The notes under the pieces: model-generated
The model's database searches: none
Seen by the model: the letters and a program-made list of their open reading frames with translations, nothing else
Told to the model about the DNA's origin: nothing
Assembly: GCA_030694975.1 (NCBI GenBank)
Contig: JAUYTU010000035.1
Coordinates: 248,001 to 312,000, forward strand
DNA length: 64,000 nucleotides
Source: Erysipelotrichaceae bacterium
GTDB taxonomy: Bacteria; Bacillota_I; Bacilli_A; Erysipelotrichales; Erysipelotrichaceae
Reading direction: 5' to 3'
Position numbers and translations under genes: made by a program
Shown: piece by piece, positions 8,425-17,136 of the stretch
How the letters are laid out: every line of letters starts with the position of its first letter
Numbering within the stretch: the stretch's first letter is position 1

Positions 8425-9442
8425 TCGATATTTCCTTTCCTAAGTGCTGTGCCTGCATCGTTTTGACGATCCGCACGGTTTTATGTATATCGTTAAACGC
8501 GGCTTGAATAAGTAAATCCGTGTCATACTTTCTGCCCGGCTCGATTTTATCCGCAACATAGAGTATTTTAGCCAATAAGTCACTGCTATTTCCTTCAACG
8601 TGATGCGCAATGGCTTGAAGGACTGAACGGTCGCGAATGTGATAGGAATGCTTCAATACATCCGCCCCCACAAATGCATGCCAGATGGCCGGATGCAGAT
8701 GAAGCAGCTGAGGGCGATACAAGCGCATCCAGCGCAATAATCGTTCTTGAGGCCATTGTTTCACAGCATCATGGAATAATCCCGCCATAACGGCTTTATC
8801 TGCGTCACATCCATAACGTAACGCTAATTGACGCGTCAGCTGAGTAACACGCAAGACATGAGCCATCCGCTTCTCACTGATCATCGCAGCAACGATCTGT
8901 TCTGTATATAAATTTTTACTCATCATATACCGAAGCACTTCAGCCGGTGTATTGGTGCTTGAACCATTACGGATCGCGGTTGAACTGATATCAATCAAAT
9001 CATGATGAATCCAGATGAAACCCTCCGGCTGCGGATATCCAATGCGTGGATATACCGCAATTTCAACCAAGGAGCGAATGACTTCGGGATCTTTCCACCG
9101 CTTAAAATCAACCGCCTGATCAGCGCCGATCAACAAAACAAAATCGAACTGCGGATGAAGCGATATCAGTGTTTGTAAGGTAACGACCGTATAATTGGGC
9201 AATGGTAAGGTCGCTTCAATTTGATTGACAAAAAGATGATCATTCCTATCAATTGCCATTTTAATCATATTTACCCGATGATGAAAAGGTGTCAGAACCC
9301 TGTCTTTCAATGGAGCATCAAAAGCCGGAATCAACCAACACGCCGATGCATTCAGTTGTTTGATGGCTGCCTCAGCTACCGCAAGATGTCCGTTATGAAT
9401 CGGATCAAAGGAGCCGCCAAAGAGAATGACTCTGCTTCTCAT
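8411..9442 (-). CDS. nadD-yqeK: Fused nicotinate-nucleotide adenylyltransferase / YqeK-type HD hydrolase
   Basis: One 343-residue reading frame joins two enzymes that are separate genes in Bacillus. Residues 1 to about 185 are NadD: FGGSFDPIHNGHL nucleotidyltransferase motif, then LLIGADQAVDF and ISSTAIRNG. Residues about 190-335 are an HD-domain protein of the YqeK family (symmetrical Ap4A hydrolase): MAHVLRV, GLFHDAVKQ, AIAHHVEG and YVADKIEPGRKYD. NadD makes deamido-NAD; YqeK relatives hydrolyse Ap4A to two ADP. The start overlaps the yhbY stop (ATGA) without a clear SD, suggesting translational coupling. Confidence 0.93.
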   Translation of the reverse strand: MRSRVILFGGSFDPIHNGHLAVAEAAIKQLNASACWLIPAFDAPLKDRVLTPFHHRVNMIKMAIDRNDHLFVNQIEATLPLPNYTVVTLQTLISLHPQFDFVLLIGADQAVDFKRWKDPEVIRSLVEIAVYPRIGYPQPEGFIWIHHDLIDISSTAIRNGSSTNTPAEVLRYMMSKNLYTEQIVAAMISEKRMAHVLRVTQLTRQLALRYGCDADKAVMAGLFHDAVKQWPQERLLRWMRLYRPQLLHLHPAIWHAFVGADVLKHSYHIRDRSVLQAIAHHVEGNSSDLLAKILYVADKIEPGRKYDTDLLIQAAFNDIHKTVRIVKTMQAQHLGKEISNDIN

Positions 9443-9726
9443 AACAGCTTGATTTTGTTTTCCTTGCTCTTACGATAAAGAATGACAGTTCTGCCAATCA
9501 TCTGGACGATTTCACATTTGCACGCCGCACTGATATCCAAAGCTACTTCCATGACCGGAGTCGGACAGGATTTAAGAATGGATATTTTTACCAGTTCATG
9601 CGCAGTCAGAGAATCTCCGATCGTCTTGGTTAAATTTGCACTCACTCCTTCTTTACCTACTTGAAAAAGTGCCGGTAAAGTATTGGCTAAGGAGCGCAAA
9701 TCGCTTTTTTGTTTTGAGGTTAACAT
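9439..9726 (-). CDS. yhbY: YhbY-family RNA-binding protein (CRM domain)
   Basis: A 95-residue CRS1-YhbY domain protein that binds pre-50S ribosomes. Recognisable features are LTSKQKSDLRSLA at the start, FQVGKEGVS (the GxxG-like RNA-binding loop) and VQMIGRTVILYR near the end. Its start overlaps the yqeH stop by one base (TAATG) with AAAGGCGG upstream. Position between yqeH and nadD is the conserved Bacillus order with aroE missing. Confidence 0.93.
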   Translation of the reverse strand: MLTSKQKSDLRSLANTLPALFQVGKEGVSANLTKTIGDSLTAHELVKISILKSCPTPVMEVALDISAACKCEIVQMIGRTVILYRKSKENKIKLL

Positions 9727-10787
9727 TAAATAACCGCCTTTCTTACAAATATCTCACATGGCTCAATAGCCTGTGTTTTAATCATACAATCGCCCAAAAT
9801 ACTGATAAATCCGATGTACATCAAGACGATGTCAGTTTTATCATCCTGCTTCTTCCACGTATGTGACACCAACTCAGAACTTTTCTGAACATAAGGAACT
9901 TTACCGGTGGTGTGTTTATCCCAATAAGATTGCGCGTTCTCGGTTTTGGTCCGATGAACATCCACACCTTCGGGTAAGTATAACACCGCCGAAATTTCTT
10001 CTTTGATATCCAAGTGTATCATAGCGCTCTGACCGATAATCAAGGTCTGCTGACCGGACATCTGATAGACGATGGGTCGGATGGCTGATTTGGGCTGAAG
10101 GATTTTAATCTGATCATTGGTCAGAAGGTTGAGTAAATGGTTACGCATTTCAATGCCCGGCGTGTCATAAACCGTGTATCCGCGCTCAATAACCGGAATC
10201 AGATCAATCGTCGTTCCGGGAAACTGACTGACCGTAATCGGCAAGCGATTGGGAAACAACGCATTGATCAGCGTTGACTTTCCGGCATTCGCAACACCGA
10301 ATACGACGACATCCCGGTTGTTACGAAAGATATCGATCGCTTTGAATACATCGGTAGTTCCATCTTTACCAAAATCACTGACCACAACGATGCCTTTGGG
10401 CACGATATTGGAACTCTTACAGCGCTGTTGAATCATCGCTGTGATTTTATGTTGAGAAAGAGTTGCCGGCAACAGCTCACGCTTGGTAGCGACCACGATG
10501 ATGTCCTTTTGGGGTAAATGACGGATAAGTCCGTCGATCATACTTTCCTCAAGATGAAAAAGATCGATGACCCAAAGAAACAAGGCGTCCATCGAAGCCA
10601 GTTTTTGAAGAAGTGTTTCCGTCTTTATCAGCTGCGTCTGCGGTTGCGAGTAATCACCGTAATGCGTCAGTCGGTAGCAGCGCTTGCATAACACTGCCTC
10701 AATTTTTGGTGTAAATCCTTTGCCTTTGGGATCGTCGGTTTGAAGTGTAGCGCCGCACCCCTGACAATATTTGTTGGTATCTGTCAT
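9726..10787 (-). CDS. yqeH: Circularly permuted ribosome-assembly GTPase YqeH
   Basis: YqeH is needed for 30S subunit maturation. An N-terminal zinc finger (CQGCG ... CKRC, residues 9-40) precedes a permuted GTPase in which the G4-like VATKRE comes before the P-loop GVANAGKSTLINAL and the G3 DTPG. The C-terminal region would be the RNA-binding part. 353 residues is normal. AAAGGGAATTAA precedes the start, which directly follows the yqeG stop. Confidence 0.95.
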   Translation of the reverse strand: MTDTNKYCQGCGATLQTDDPKGKGFTPKIEAVLCKRCYRLTHYGDYSQPQTQLIKTETLLQKLASMDALFLWVIDLFHLEESMIDGLIRHLPQKDIIVVATKRELLPATLSQHKITAMIQQRCKSSNIVPKGIVVVSDFGKDGTTDVFKAIDIFRNNRDVVVFGVANAGKSTLINALFPNRLPITVSQFPGTTIDLIPVIERGYTVYDTPGIEMRNHLLNLLTNDQIKILQPKSAIRPIVYQMSGQQTLIIGQSAMIHLDIKEEISAVLYLPEGVDVHRTKTENAQSYWDKHTTGKVPYVQKSSELVSHTWKKQDDKTDIVLMYIGFISILGDCMIKTQAIEPCEIFVRKAVI

Positions 10788-11279
10788 TTAATTCCCTTTC
10801 TTAATCATTAACCGCTTTTCCAGCCAGCGGCTGAAGCGGGAGAATATGATATCTCGAGGCGAAATCGGTTCAACATAAATCGATGCCATGCCATGAAGCT
10901 TTGCTCCTAAGATGTCCGTAAGTAACTGATCACCGATGCAACACACCTGATGGGGCAGACATCCGCTGTCTTTCAGTATTTTTTTATAATAAATTGAAAA
11001 CGGCTTAAATGCAAATCCATATCCGCTCAAATCATAGCTGGAGGAAATTGATTTGATTCGGTTTGCATGATTATTGGACAATAAGTACACTAAAAACCCT
11101 CGGGTCGTTGCATCTTTCAACCACTCAAGTTTACTGTCAATGATCACATCTTTATGATGCGGAGTCAGCGTATTGTCAATATCAATGATCAGTGCACGAA
11201 TGCCTGATTGTTTCAGTTGGTCAAGATCAATCATTTCAACCGCTTTAACTACCCGGTCAGGTCGTATTTTTTCAATCAT
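10788..11279 (-). CDS. yqeG: YqeG-type HAD phosphatase
   Basis: A 163-residue HAD-superfamily (subclass IIIA) phosphatase with the nucleophile motif DIDNTL near residue 33, LLSNNHANR as motif II, KPF as motif III and IGDQLLTDILGA as motif IV. Its substrate is unknown, although relatives act on phosphatidylglycerophosphate. It is the first gene of the long minus-strand operon down to 6112. SD GGAGGAATTCC. Confidence 0.9.
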   Translation of the reverse strand: MIEKIRPDRVVKAVEMIDLDQLKQSGIRALIIDIDNTLTPHHKDVIIDSKLEWLKDATTRGFLVYLLSNNHANRIKSISSSYDLSGYGFAFKPFSIYYKKILKDSGCLPHQVCCIGDQLLTDILGAKLHGMASIYVEPISPRDIIFSRFSRWLEKRLMIKKGN

Positions 11280-11296
11280 GGAATTCCTCCGTGTAT

Positions 11297-11302
11297 ATTA
11301 TA
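11297..11302 (-). promoter_or_regulatory. -10 box of the yqeG-yqeH operon
   Basis: Perfect TATAAT on the minus strand, 18 bases upstream of the yqeG start. The -35 region is weak; TTCACA is found at a long 19-bp spacing. Confidence 0.5.
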
Positions 11303-11388
11303 ACAAAATCTGCTGGATTACTGTGAAAAGTATTGCACTTTACATGCAATATTCTTACAAATGTGATATTTATATACAAGGTGAAATT

Positions 11389-12141
11389 ATGAACATTCAA
11401 CTTTGCATACTCAGTGCCGAAGGCATTCTCTTCGATACCAATAAATCCTTGGTAGAACTCTGGCAAACAACCGCAGACCAACACAACCTCAGCATTCCGG
11501 AGGGCTTTTTCGAAAATATACTTTCTGCCGGATACGACCATCGCCAGAAGGTCTTTTATCAATATCCTCAACTTTCTCAACTTGAAAAGACAGTTATGGA
11601 CAAAAATCGGCATCATCAGGCAGACATTCAACCTCAGATCCTTGAAGTTCTCGACTTCCTTAAAAGTAAAAATATTACAATGGCGATTGTCAGTGACAGC
11701 CATCGTCAAAATATGAATCCTAAAGTCGAAAGCCTAATGAAGAAATATGATATAAATGTTTTGGTTTGTGCTAATGAAGTACTCATTGGCAAACCGGATC
11801 CCAATATTTACTTTAAAGCCGCAAAATTAAGTAACGTCAAACTCAATAACACCCTTGTGATCGATGATTCACGCAATGGCTGTTACAGTGCTCATTTGGC
11901 TTATATGCGCTGTGTTTTTTATCAAAATTCCCTGCCCCTCAGTGAGAAACTGTTTAAGTACAGTTACCGACAGATATCGCAACTTCAAGAAATTATAGGA
12001 ATTATCAACGAAGAAAATGACCCTCATGCGAAGGTCATTTTTTTATTCTTCCAAATCCAACGCCATCATTTCCAAATGAGAACTCTCACTCTTCACCGGA
12101 ATATCGACAATGGGTGCCTCTTCGATACCCTTGATCAGTGA
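11389..12141 (+). CDS. HAD-like protein lacking the catalytic aspartates
   Basis: The protein aligns with beta-phosphoglucomutase-like HAD proteins: cap region after ILFDTNKSL, motif II IVSDSHRQ, motif III IGKPDPNIYFKAA and motif IV LVIDDSRNGCYSA. Motif I, normally F-D-x-D-G, is LSAEG here, so the nucleophile Asp is Ser and the acid/base Asp is Glu. A classical phosphatase reaction looks impossible. Start 11389 has AAGGTGAAATT. The frame stays open through the intrinsic terminator at 12015 and about 99 bases into the opposite-strand parC, giving 251 residues, where relatives end near 210. A TGA at 12018-12020 in another frame would give a normal length, so a frameshift is possible. Confidence 0.7.
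   Translation: MNIQLCILSAEGILFDTNKSLVELWQTTADQHNLSIPEGFFENILSAGYDHRQKVFYQYPQLSQLEKTVMDKNRHHQADIQPQILEVLDFLKSKNITMAIVSDSHRQNMNPKVESLMKKYDINVLVCANEVLIGKPDPNIYFKAAKLSNVKLNNTLVIDDSRNGCYSAHLAYMRCVFYQNSLPLSEKLFKYSYRQISQLQEIIGIINEENDPHAKVIFLFFQIQRHHFQMRTLTLHRNIDNGCLFDTLDQ
12015..12044. terminator. Bidirectional terminator between HAD-like gene and parC
   Basis: Stem AAATGACC (12015-12022) with GGTCATTT (12033-12040), T-run on the plus side and an A-run upstream that serves the minus transcript. The parC stop lies at its edge. Confidence 0.75.
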
Positions 12142-14517
12142 AAATCCACCGCTGATCGGCAACGCACTGCTAAATGTCGCATCTTTCGCCATAATCGGAA
12201 CTTCTTTAAACATAATCGTCTTTAGTGACCCGTTCAACAGTTCAAAAGAGTCATACACCGAACCACTCAGAATGTACTGCGCTTTTTGCGGGTTGGATTT
12301 AACTTTCTTCGCAACCAACTCCCCTTTGACCGGTCGGTTGGTTTTTAATACGTCACTGGATCGGATACGCTTACTTAGTCCTTTTTCACTGATGATCGAA
12401 ATATAATCCGATGCTTGAGAAAGTTTACAAGCATAAGCAATAGCATCCCCCGACGCAAGATTCAACGCTTTTACACCTTTGGACTTGCATTGAACGGAAG
12501 GAATTTGGTTTTGACCATACCTTGCCAGATAACCGCCTTCACTGATGATTAATACATCATCGGATTCGCCCAATAAAAACGCGGAAACGATTTCTGATTT
12601 ATGATTTAAGCTCATGGCCGTCGATACTTTACTGTTACGAACCAGTACCCAGTCTTCGGCCGGTGTCTTCTTGATGAAACCATCTTTTGAGATTGTTACG
12701 ATCCATTGATAGGTGCGAAAATCTTTAAATGCGATCACCCCAACGATTTTATCCTCGTTCTCACCTTTGACCCATTGGTTCAAATGTGCACCGATTTCCC
12801 TAAATTTCGCCTCTTCAATCTGATAGACCGGCAGATAAGCATAATTCCCTTTGCGGGTAATCAGAATCAGGGTATCCAACGTATCACATTCCAAGGTTCC
12901 AATCAGCTTGTCACCTTCTTTTAATCCGGTCAGACCTTCGGAAGCTGTTTTAGATCGCATCGAAACCCGTTTGAGATAACCATCGCGCGAAACAGTAACA
13001 ACGACCCGCTCATTGGTGATCATTCTTAATTTATCAATAACGATTTCAGACACTTCTTTTTCAATGACACTGCGACGCGGAATCGCAAATTTCTCTTTAA
13101 TGTCCCGCAATTCTTTAACGATGACACTGCGCAACATTTCCGGTTGGTCAATGATCGTCTTCAAATATTCCATCTGATTAATTAACTGAGCAAACTCTTC
13201 GCGCAAAGCGAAGATATCGGTATTGGTCAAACGATACAGACGCAACGTGACAATCGCTTCTGCCTGAGCATCACTGAAATCAAAGGCTTCGCATAAGCGA
13301 GTCTTTGCATCTCCCTTATCTTTTGATGATCGGATGATCACGATGATTTCATCGAGGATCGAGACAGCCTTAATCAAACCCTCCAAGATATGAAGACGCT
13401 CTTCCATTTTTGCATAACGATATTGACTGCGCTTTAAAACCACATCTTTTCGATGCGTGATGTAGGCATCAAGCAATCCAAAAATACCCAATTGCACGGG
13501 GCGTTGGTGAACGATTGCCACCATGTTGATATTGTAGGCGACTTGCAAATCCGTGCTTTTGTATAGCACATTCGTAATCAGCTGAGCGTCCGTTTCTTTA
13601 CGCAAGTCGATGACAATTCTCAATCCGTTGCGATCCGATTCGTCACGCACATCAAGAATACCGTCGACCGTCTTATTCAAACGGATATCATCCAGTTTAC
13701 GGACCATGTTGGCCTTAACGACTTCATAAGGGATTTCAGTCACGATAATCTGCTTGATTGTTTTGGTATCTTTGACCTCTAATTTACTGCGAATGATGAC
13801 CTTCCCTTTGCCACTCGCGAAATAGTCTTTGATTCCTTCTTCCCCCTGTACGATCGCTCCGGTCGGAAAGTCCGGTCCCTGACATATGTCCATGATTTCT
13901 TCCAAGGTACAGAAAGGAGCGTTCATTCGGTAAATGGTCGCATCAATAATCTCACCCAGGTTGTGTGGTGGAATGTTGGTGGCATAACCGGCGGAAATAC
14001 CGGTAGCGCCATTGACAAGCAATTGAGGGTAACCGGCCGGTAATACGGTCGGTTCTTCGGTGGTATCGTCAAAGTTCAAAGTAAAAGGTACGGTTTGCTC
14101 ATCAATATCGGTGAGCAGGTTTTGAGCGAAAGCCGAAAGCCTCGCTTCAGTATAACGCATGGCAGCGGCCGGATCGTCATCAATCGATCCATTGTTGCCT
14201 TGCATATCGACTAACGGAATATTGATCTTCCATGACTGCGACAAACGCACCATAGCCTCGTAGACACTTGAATCCCCATGTGGGTGATAATTACCGATGA
14301 CTAAGCCAACGGTCTTTGCGGACTTGCGGTAGGGCTTGTCCGGGGTGTTACCGTCACTGTACATCGCATACAAGATGCGTCGCTGAACCGGTTTGCATCC
14401 GTCTCTGGCATCTGGCAGTGCCCGATCTTGAATAATGTATTTGGAATAGCGGCCGAAGCGGTCTTCCATCACATCTTCCAGTGCCAGCGTTTTAATCGTT
14501 GATTGATCGTCCGCCAT
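12043..14517 (-). CDS. parC: DNA topoisomerase IV subunit A
   Basis: Breakage-reunion subunit of topoisomerase IV, which decatenates daughter chromosomes. The N-terminal domain shows RALPDARDGCKPVQRRILYAM, the quinolone-determining region HPHGDSSVYEAM with unmutated Ser and Glu, and the catalytic Tyr in MRYTEARL. The C-terminal beta-pinwheel repeats follow from about residue 500. At 824 residues it fits ParC/GrlA. Assignment to ParC rather than GyrA comes from the parE-parC pair next to plsY. SD GGAGGG; the start overlaps parE by 26 bases. Confidence 0.93.
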   Translation of the reverse strand: MADDQSTIKTLALEDVMEDRFGRYSKYIIQDRALPDARDGCKPVQRRILYAMYSDGNTPDKPYRKSAKTVGLVIGNYHPHGDSSVYEAMVRLSQSWKINIPLVDMQGNNGSIDDDPAAAMRYTEARLSAFAQNLLTDIDEQTVPFTLNFDDTTEEPTVLPAGYPQLLVNGATGISAGYATNIPPHNLGEIIDATIYRMNAPFCTLEEIMDICQGPDFPTGAIVQGEEGIKDYFASGKGKVIIRSKLEVKDTKTIKQIIVTEIPYEVVKANMVRKLDDIRLNKTVDGILDVRDESDRNGLRIVIDLRKETDAQLITNVLYKSTDLQVAYNINMVAIVHQRPVQLGIFGLLDAYITHRKDVVLKRSQYRYAKMEERLHILEGLIKAVSILDEIIVIIRSSKDKGDAKTRLCEAFDFSDAQAEAIVTLRLYRLTNTDIFALREEFAQLINQMEYLKTIIDQPEMLRSVIVKELRDIKEKFAIPRRSVIEKEVSEIVIDKLRMITNERVVVTVSRDGYLKRVSMRSKTASEGLTGLKEGDKLIGTLECDTLDTLILITRKGNYAYLPVYQIEEAKFREIGAHLNQWVKGENEDKIVGVIAFKDFRTYQWIVTISKDGFIKKTPAEDWVLVRNSKVSTAMSLNHKSEIVSAFLLGESDDVLIISEGGYLARYGQNQIPSVQCKSKGVKALNLASGDAIAYACKLSQASDYISIISEKGLSKRIRSSDVLKTNRPVKGELVAKKVKSNPQKAQYILSGSVYDSFELLNGSLKTIMFKEVPIMAKDATFSSALPISGGFSLIKGIEEAPIVDIPVKSESSHLEMMALDLEE

Positions 14518-16435
14518 ATCCGCCCTCCTTCGCTAATTGTTCTTCCATGGTAAAAGCCACATGCTCTTCAATCCAGTCACGGCGAAGATTGGCTTTATCA
14601 CCCATCAGTATACTGACCTTCTTATTGGCCATCAAAGCATCATCAATACCGATTTGAATCAACGTACGCGTCTTTGGATTCATCGTCGTTTCCCATAGCT
14701 GATCGGCGTTCATTTCGCCCAATCCTTTATAACGTTGCAACTCACACTTCCCTAATTGGCCGCGTTTTATTCTCAAATCATCATCATCATAAGCATAAGT
14801 TACTTGTTTTCCTTTGGTAAGTTTATACAGCGGCGGCAAAGCAATATACACTTTACCGGCATCGATCAGTTCTCTCATATAGCGATAGAAAAAGGTCAAA
14901 AGCAATACTTGGATATGAGCACCGTCGGTATCCGCATCGGTCATGATAATGACTTTGTCATAGTTACAGTCACCAACCTCAAAGTCATTTCCGACCCCGG
15001 CCCCTAAAGCATGAATAATCGTATTTAATTCTTCATTTTTCTCAATATCCCCGATGCTGGCTTTTTCGGTATTCAACACTTTTCCGCGCAACGGCAAAAT
15101 CGCCTGAAATTTTGAATCGCGACCTTGTTTGGCACTGCCACCGGCCGAATCACCTTCGACCAGAAATATCTCATTGCGCTTAGAATCTTTGCTTTGCGCA
15201 GCGGCCAGTTTACCCGACAGCAGACGATCACTTTTGCCGTTTTTCTTCCCTTTACGGGCATCTTCCCGTGCTTTACGCGCAGCTTCACGCGCTAAATAAG
15301 CCCGTTGAATTTTACGGACAAGATCTAAAGCAAATTCCCGATTCTCTTCAAAGTAGTAAGACAGTCTTTCATTCAACAGACTTTCAACGGCGGTCTTGGC
15401 TTCCACCGTCCCTAATTTCCCTTTGGTCTGACCTTCAAACTGTAATAGATTCTCGGGAATTCCCACCGATATGATCGAGGTGCATCCTTCCCGTATATCC
15501 GTACCTTCAAAGTTCTTGTCTTTTTCCTTTAAAAGATTGTTCTTACGCGCAAACTCATTGACCGCCTTGGTCAACGCCGTTTTGAATCCGACTTCATGAG
15601 CACCACCGTCTTTGGTACGTACCAGATTGACGAAGGAGTAGGTCTCTTCTGAATAAGAATCGGTAAACTGTATGGCACAGGCCACATCGATTTCATTGAC
15701 GCGACCTTCGATAATGATGGGTTTGTTCATCGTTATGCGGTCTTCATTGATGTATTGCATAAAGGCCAAAAGACCTTTCTGGTACATAAAGGTTTCGGTT
15801 TTATTGGTCCGTTCATCGATGACGATCAACGTGATTCCATTGAGCAGAAATGCGCTTTCGCGACACCGTTCAATGATCCAATCCAAATGAAATTCAATGG
15901 ATGGAAAGACTTTCTTATCCGGTTTGAACCGGACCATACTGCCGGTTTTGCTGGTTCTTCCGATTTCATTGAGCGGATATACTTTGCTTCCGCCTTTTTC
16001 AAAGCGCTTGGATACGATTTTTCCGTGATTACTGATGGTTACTTCCAACCAGTCGGATAAGGCATTGACCACCGATGCGCCAACCCCATGCAATCCGCCG
16101 GCCGTCTTGTATCCGCCTTGAGAAGTAAACTTCCCCCCGGCATGCAAGACGCGGAAAATGACGTCAAGCGTGTTGACACCGGATTCATGCATGCCGGTGG
16201 GCATACCGCGTCCTTCGTCTTCAATGCGGATGACATCATCTTTTTCGATGGCAACGACGATCTTTTTGCCATAACCATTAAGAGCTTCATCGATTGCATT
16301 ATCTAATATTTCCCACACCAAATGATGAAGGCCGCGGGCATCGGTTGAACCGATGTACATTCCCGGACGTTTCCGTACGGCTTCAAGACCTTCTAAGATT
16401 TGGATGCTTGACTCATCATAATTACTTTTGCTCAT
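14492..16435 (-). CDS. parE: DNA topoisomerase IV subunit B
   Basis: ATPase subunit of topoisomerase IV. The GHKL ATP-binding motifs are clear: EILDNAIDEALNGYG, DEGRGMPTG and GGLHGVGASVVNALS. The TOPRIM domain has LVEGDSAGGSAKQGRD and MTDADTDGAHI, and the C-terminus has QRYKGLGEMNADQLWETTM. I place the start at ATG 16435 (MSKSNYDESS) behind GGGAG; a TTG at 16465 would put the promoter inside the gene. Length is 647 residues. Confidence 0.93.
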   Translation of the reverse strand: MSKSNYDESSIQILEGLEAVRKRPGMYIGSTDARGLHHLVWEILDNAIDEALNGYGKKIVVAIEKDDVIRIEDEGRGMPTGMHESGVNTLDVIFRVLHAGGKFTSQGGYKTAGGLHGVGASVVNALSDWLEVTISNHGKIVSKRFEKGGSKVYPLNEIGRTSKTGSMVRFKPDKKVFPSIEFHLDWIIERCRESAFLLNGITLIVIDERTNKTETFMYQKGLLAFMQYINEDRITMNKPIIIEGRVNEIDVACAIQFTDSYSEETYSFVNLVRTKDGGAHEVGFKTALTKAVNEFARKNNLLKEKDKNFEGTDIREGCTSIISVGIPENLLQFEGQTKGKLGTVEAKTAVESLLNERLSYYFEENREFALDLVRKIQRAYLAREAARKAREDARKGKKNGKSDRLLSGKLAAAQSKDSKRNEIFLVEGDSAGGSAKQGRDSKFQAILPLRGKVLNTEKASIGDIEKNEELNTIIHALGAGVGNDFEVGDCNYDKVIIMTDADTDGAHIQVLLLTFFYRYMRELIDAGKVYIALPPLYKLTKGKQVTYAYDDDDLRIKRGQLGKCELQRYKGLGEMNADQLWETTMNPKTRTLIQIGIDDALMANKKVSILMGDKANLRRDWIEEHVAFTMEEQLAKEGGYGGRSIND

Positions 16436-16456
16436 GTCTGACTCCCATCTTGTTAT

Positions 16457-16485
16457 ATTATACAAAAACTGACCAGTGTTTTAAA
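16457..16485 (-). promoter_or_regulatory. parE-parC promoter
   Basis: Minus-strand TTTAAA (16480-16485) and TATAAT (16457-16462) with 17-bp spacing, back to back with the plsY promoter. Confidence 0.55.
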
Positions 16486-16504
16486 TAGACATTGTCCGTG
16501 TTTA

Positions 16505-16513
16505 TGGTAAAAT
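16505..16513 (+). promoter_or_regulatory. Extended -10 promoter of plsY
   Basis: TGG-TAAAAT extended -10 with no convincing -35. The SD GAGGTGATATT follows directly before ATG 16531. Confidence 0.45.
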
Positions 16514-16530
16514 GGCTTTGAGGTGATATT

Positions 16531-17136
16531 ATGGATATTTTGATCATGGTAATACTGGGATATGTGTTTGGGTCAATTCCCTGGGCTTTGATTATAGGTA
16601 AAGTATTCTACAAGACGGATATCCGTCAACATGGTTCCGGAAATTTAGGCGGAACCAACGCCGGCCGCGTTTTGGGGAAAAAGGCCGGAATCTCCGTGGC
16701 TTTGATGGATTCGCTGAAAGGTTTCATTGCAATTGCGATTGCCGTAACATTTTTCTCGAAAGAAGCCGGGATCGCAGCCGGATTGGCAGCGGCTTTTGGT
16801 CACTGTTATCCGATATTCGCCAATTTCAAAGGCGGTAAAGCCGTTTCAACCGCATTTGGCTATCTGTTGGGTGTTTCGGTATTTATTACCGGAAATCCGC
16901 AGTACTTGTTTTTAATTCCACTGATCACTTTCTTCGGTTTATTGAAACTGACAAAAATCGTTTCTTTATCTTCCATGGTCAGCGTTACGCTGGCAGCAAT
17001 TCTGATGTACTTCCTTCAGCCGGATTTGTACGTCTTCCTTGCTATGGCAATTATTGCGATTTTGGTCGTATGGCGCCATCGTGCCAATATCGGACGGATT
17101 ATGTCCAATACCGAACGAAAGATCACTTGGATGTAA
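16531..17136 (+). CDS. plsY: Glycerol-3-phosphate acyltransferase PlsY
   Basis: Integral membrane enzyme that transfers acyl groups from acyl-phosphate to glycerol-3-phosphate, the first step of phospholipid synthesis. It has the PlsY signatures GSGNLGGTNAGRVLG near residue 36, GHCYPIFANFKGGKAVST near 90 and RHRANIGRI near the end, with about five membrane segments over 201 residues. It is divergent from parE-parC, as in Bacillus. The 3' end overlaps the convergent oxidoreductase gene by 14 bases. Confidence 0.95.
   Translation: MDILIMVILGYVFGSIPWALIIGKVFYKTDIRQHGSGNLGGTNAGRVLGKKAGISVALMDSLKGFIAIAIAVTFFSKEAGIAAGLAAAFGHCYPIFANFKGGKAVSTAFGYLLGVSVFITGNPQYLFLIPLITFFGLLKLTKIVSLSSMVSVTLAAILMYFLQPDLYVFLAMAIIAILVVWRHRANIGRIMSNTERKITWM

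Noticed and set aside
16039-16299. Opposite-frame and same-strand long open frames inside parE, parC, typA, aspS and pflB
   Set aside because: They overlap well-supported genes completely, have no SD and no recognisable domains.
12043-16435. DNA gyrase gyrB-gyrA
   Set aside because: Order and neighbourhood (parE-parC divergent from plsY) are those of topoisomerase IV; gyrase usually lies near recF/dnaN.
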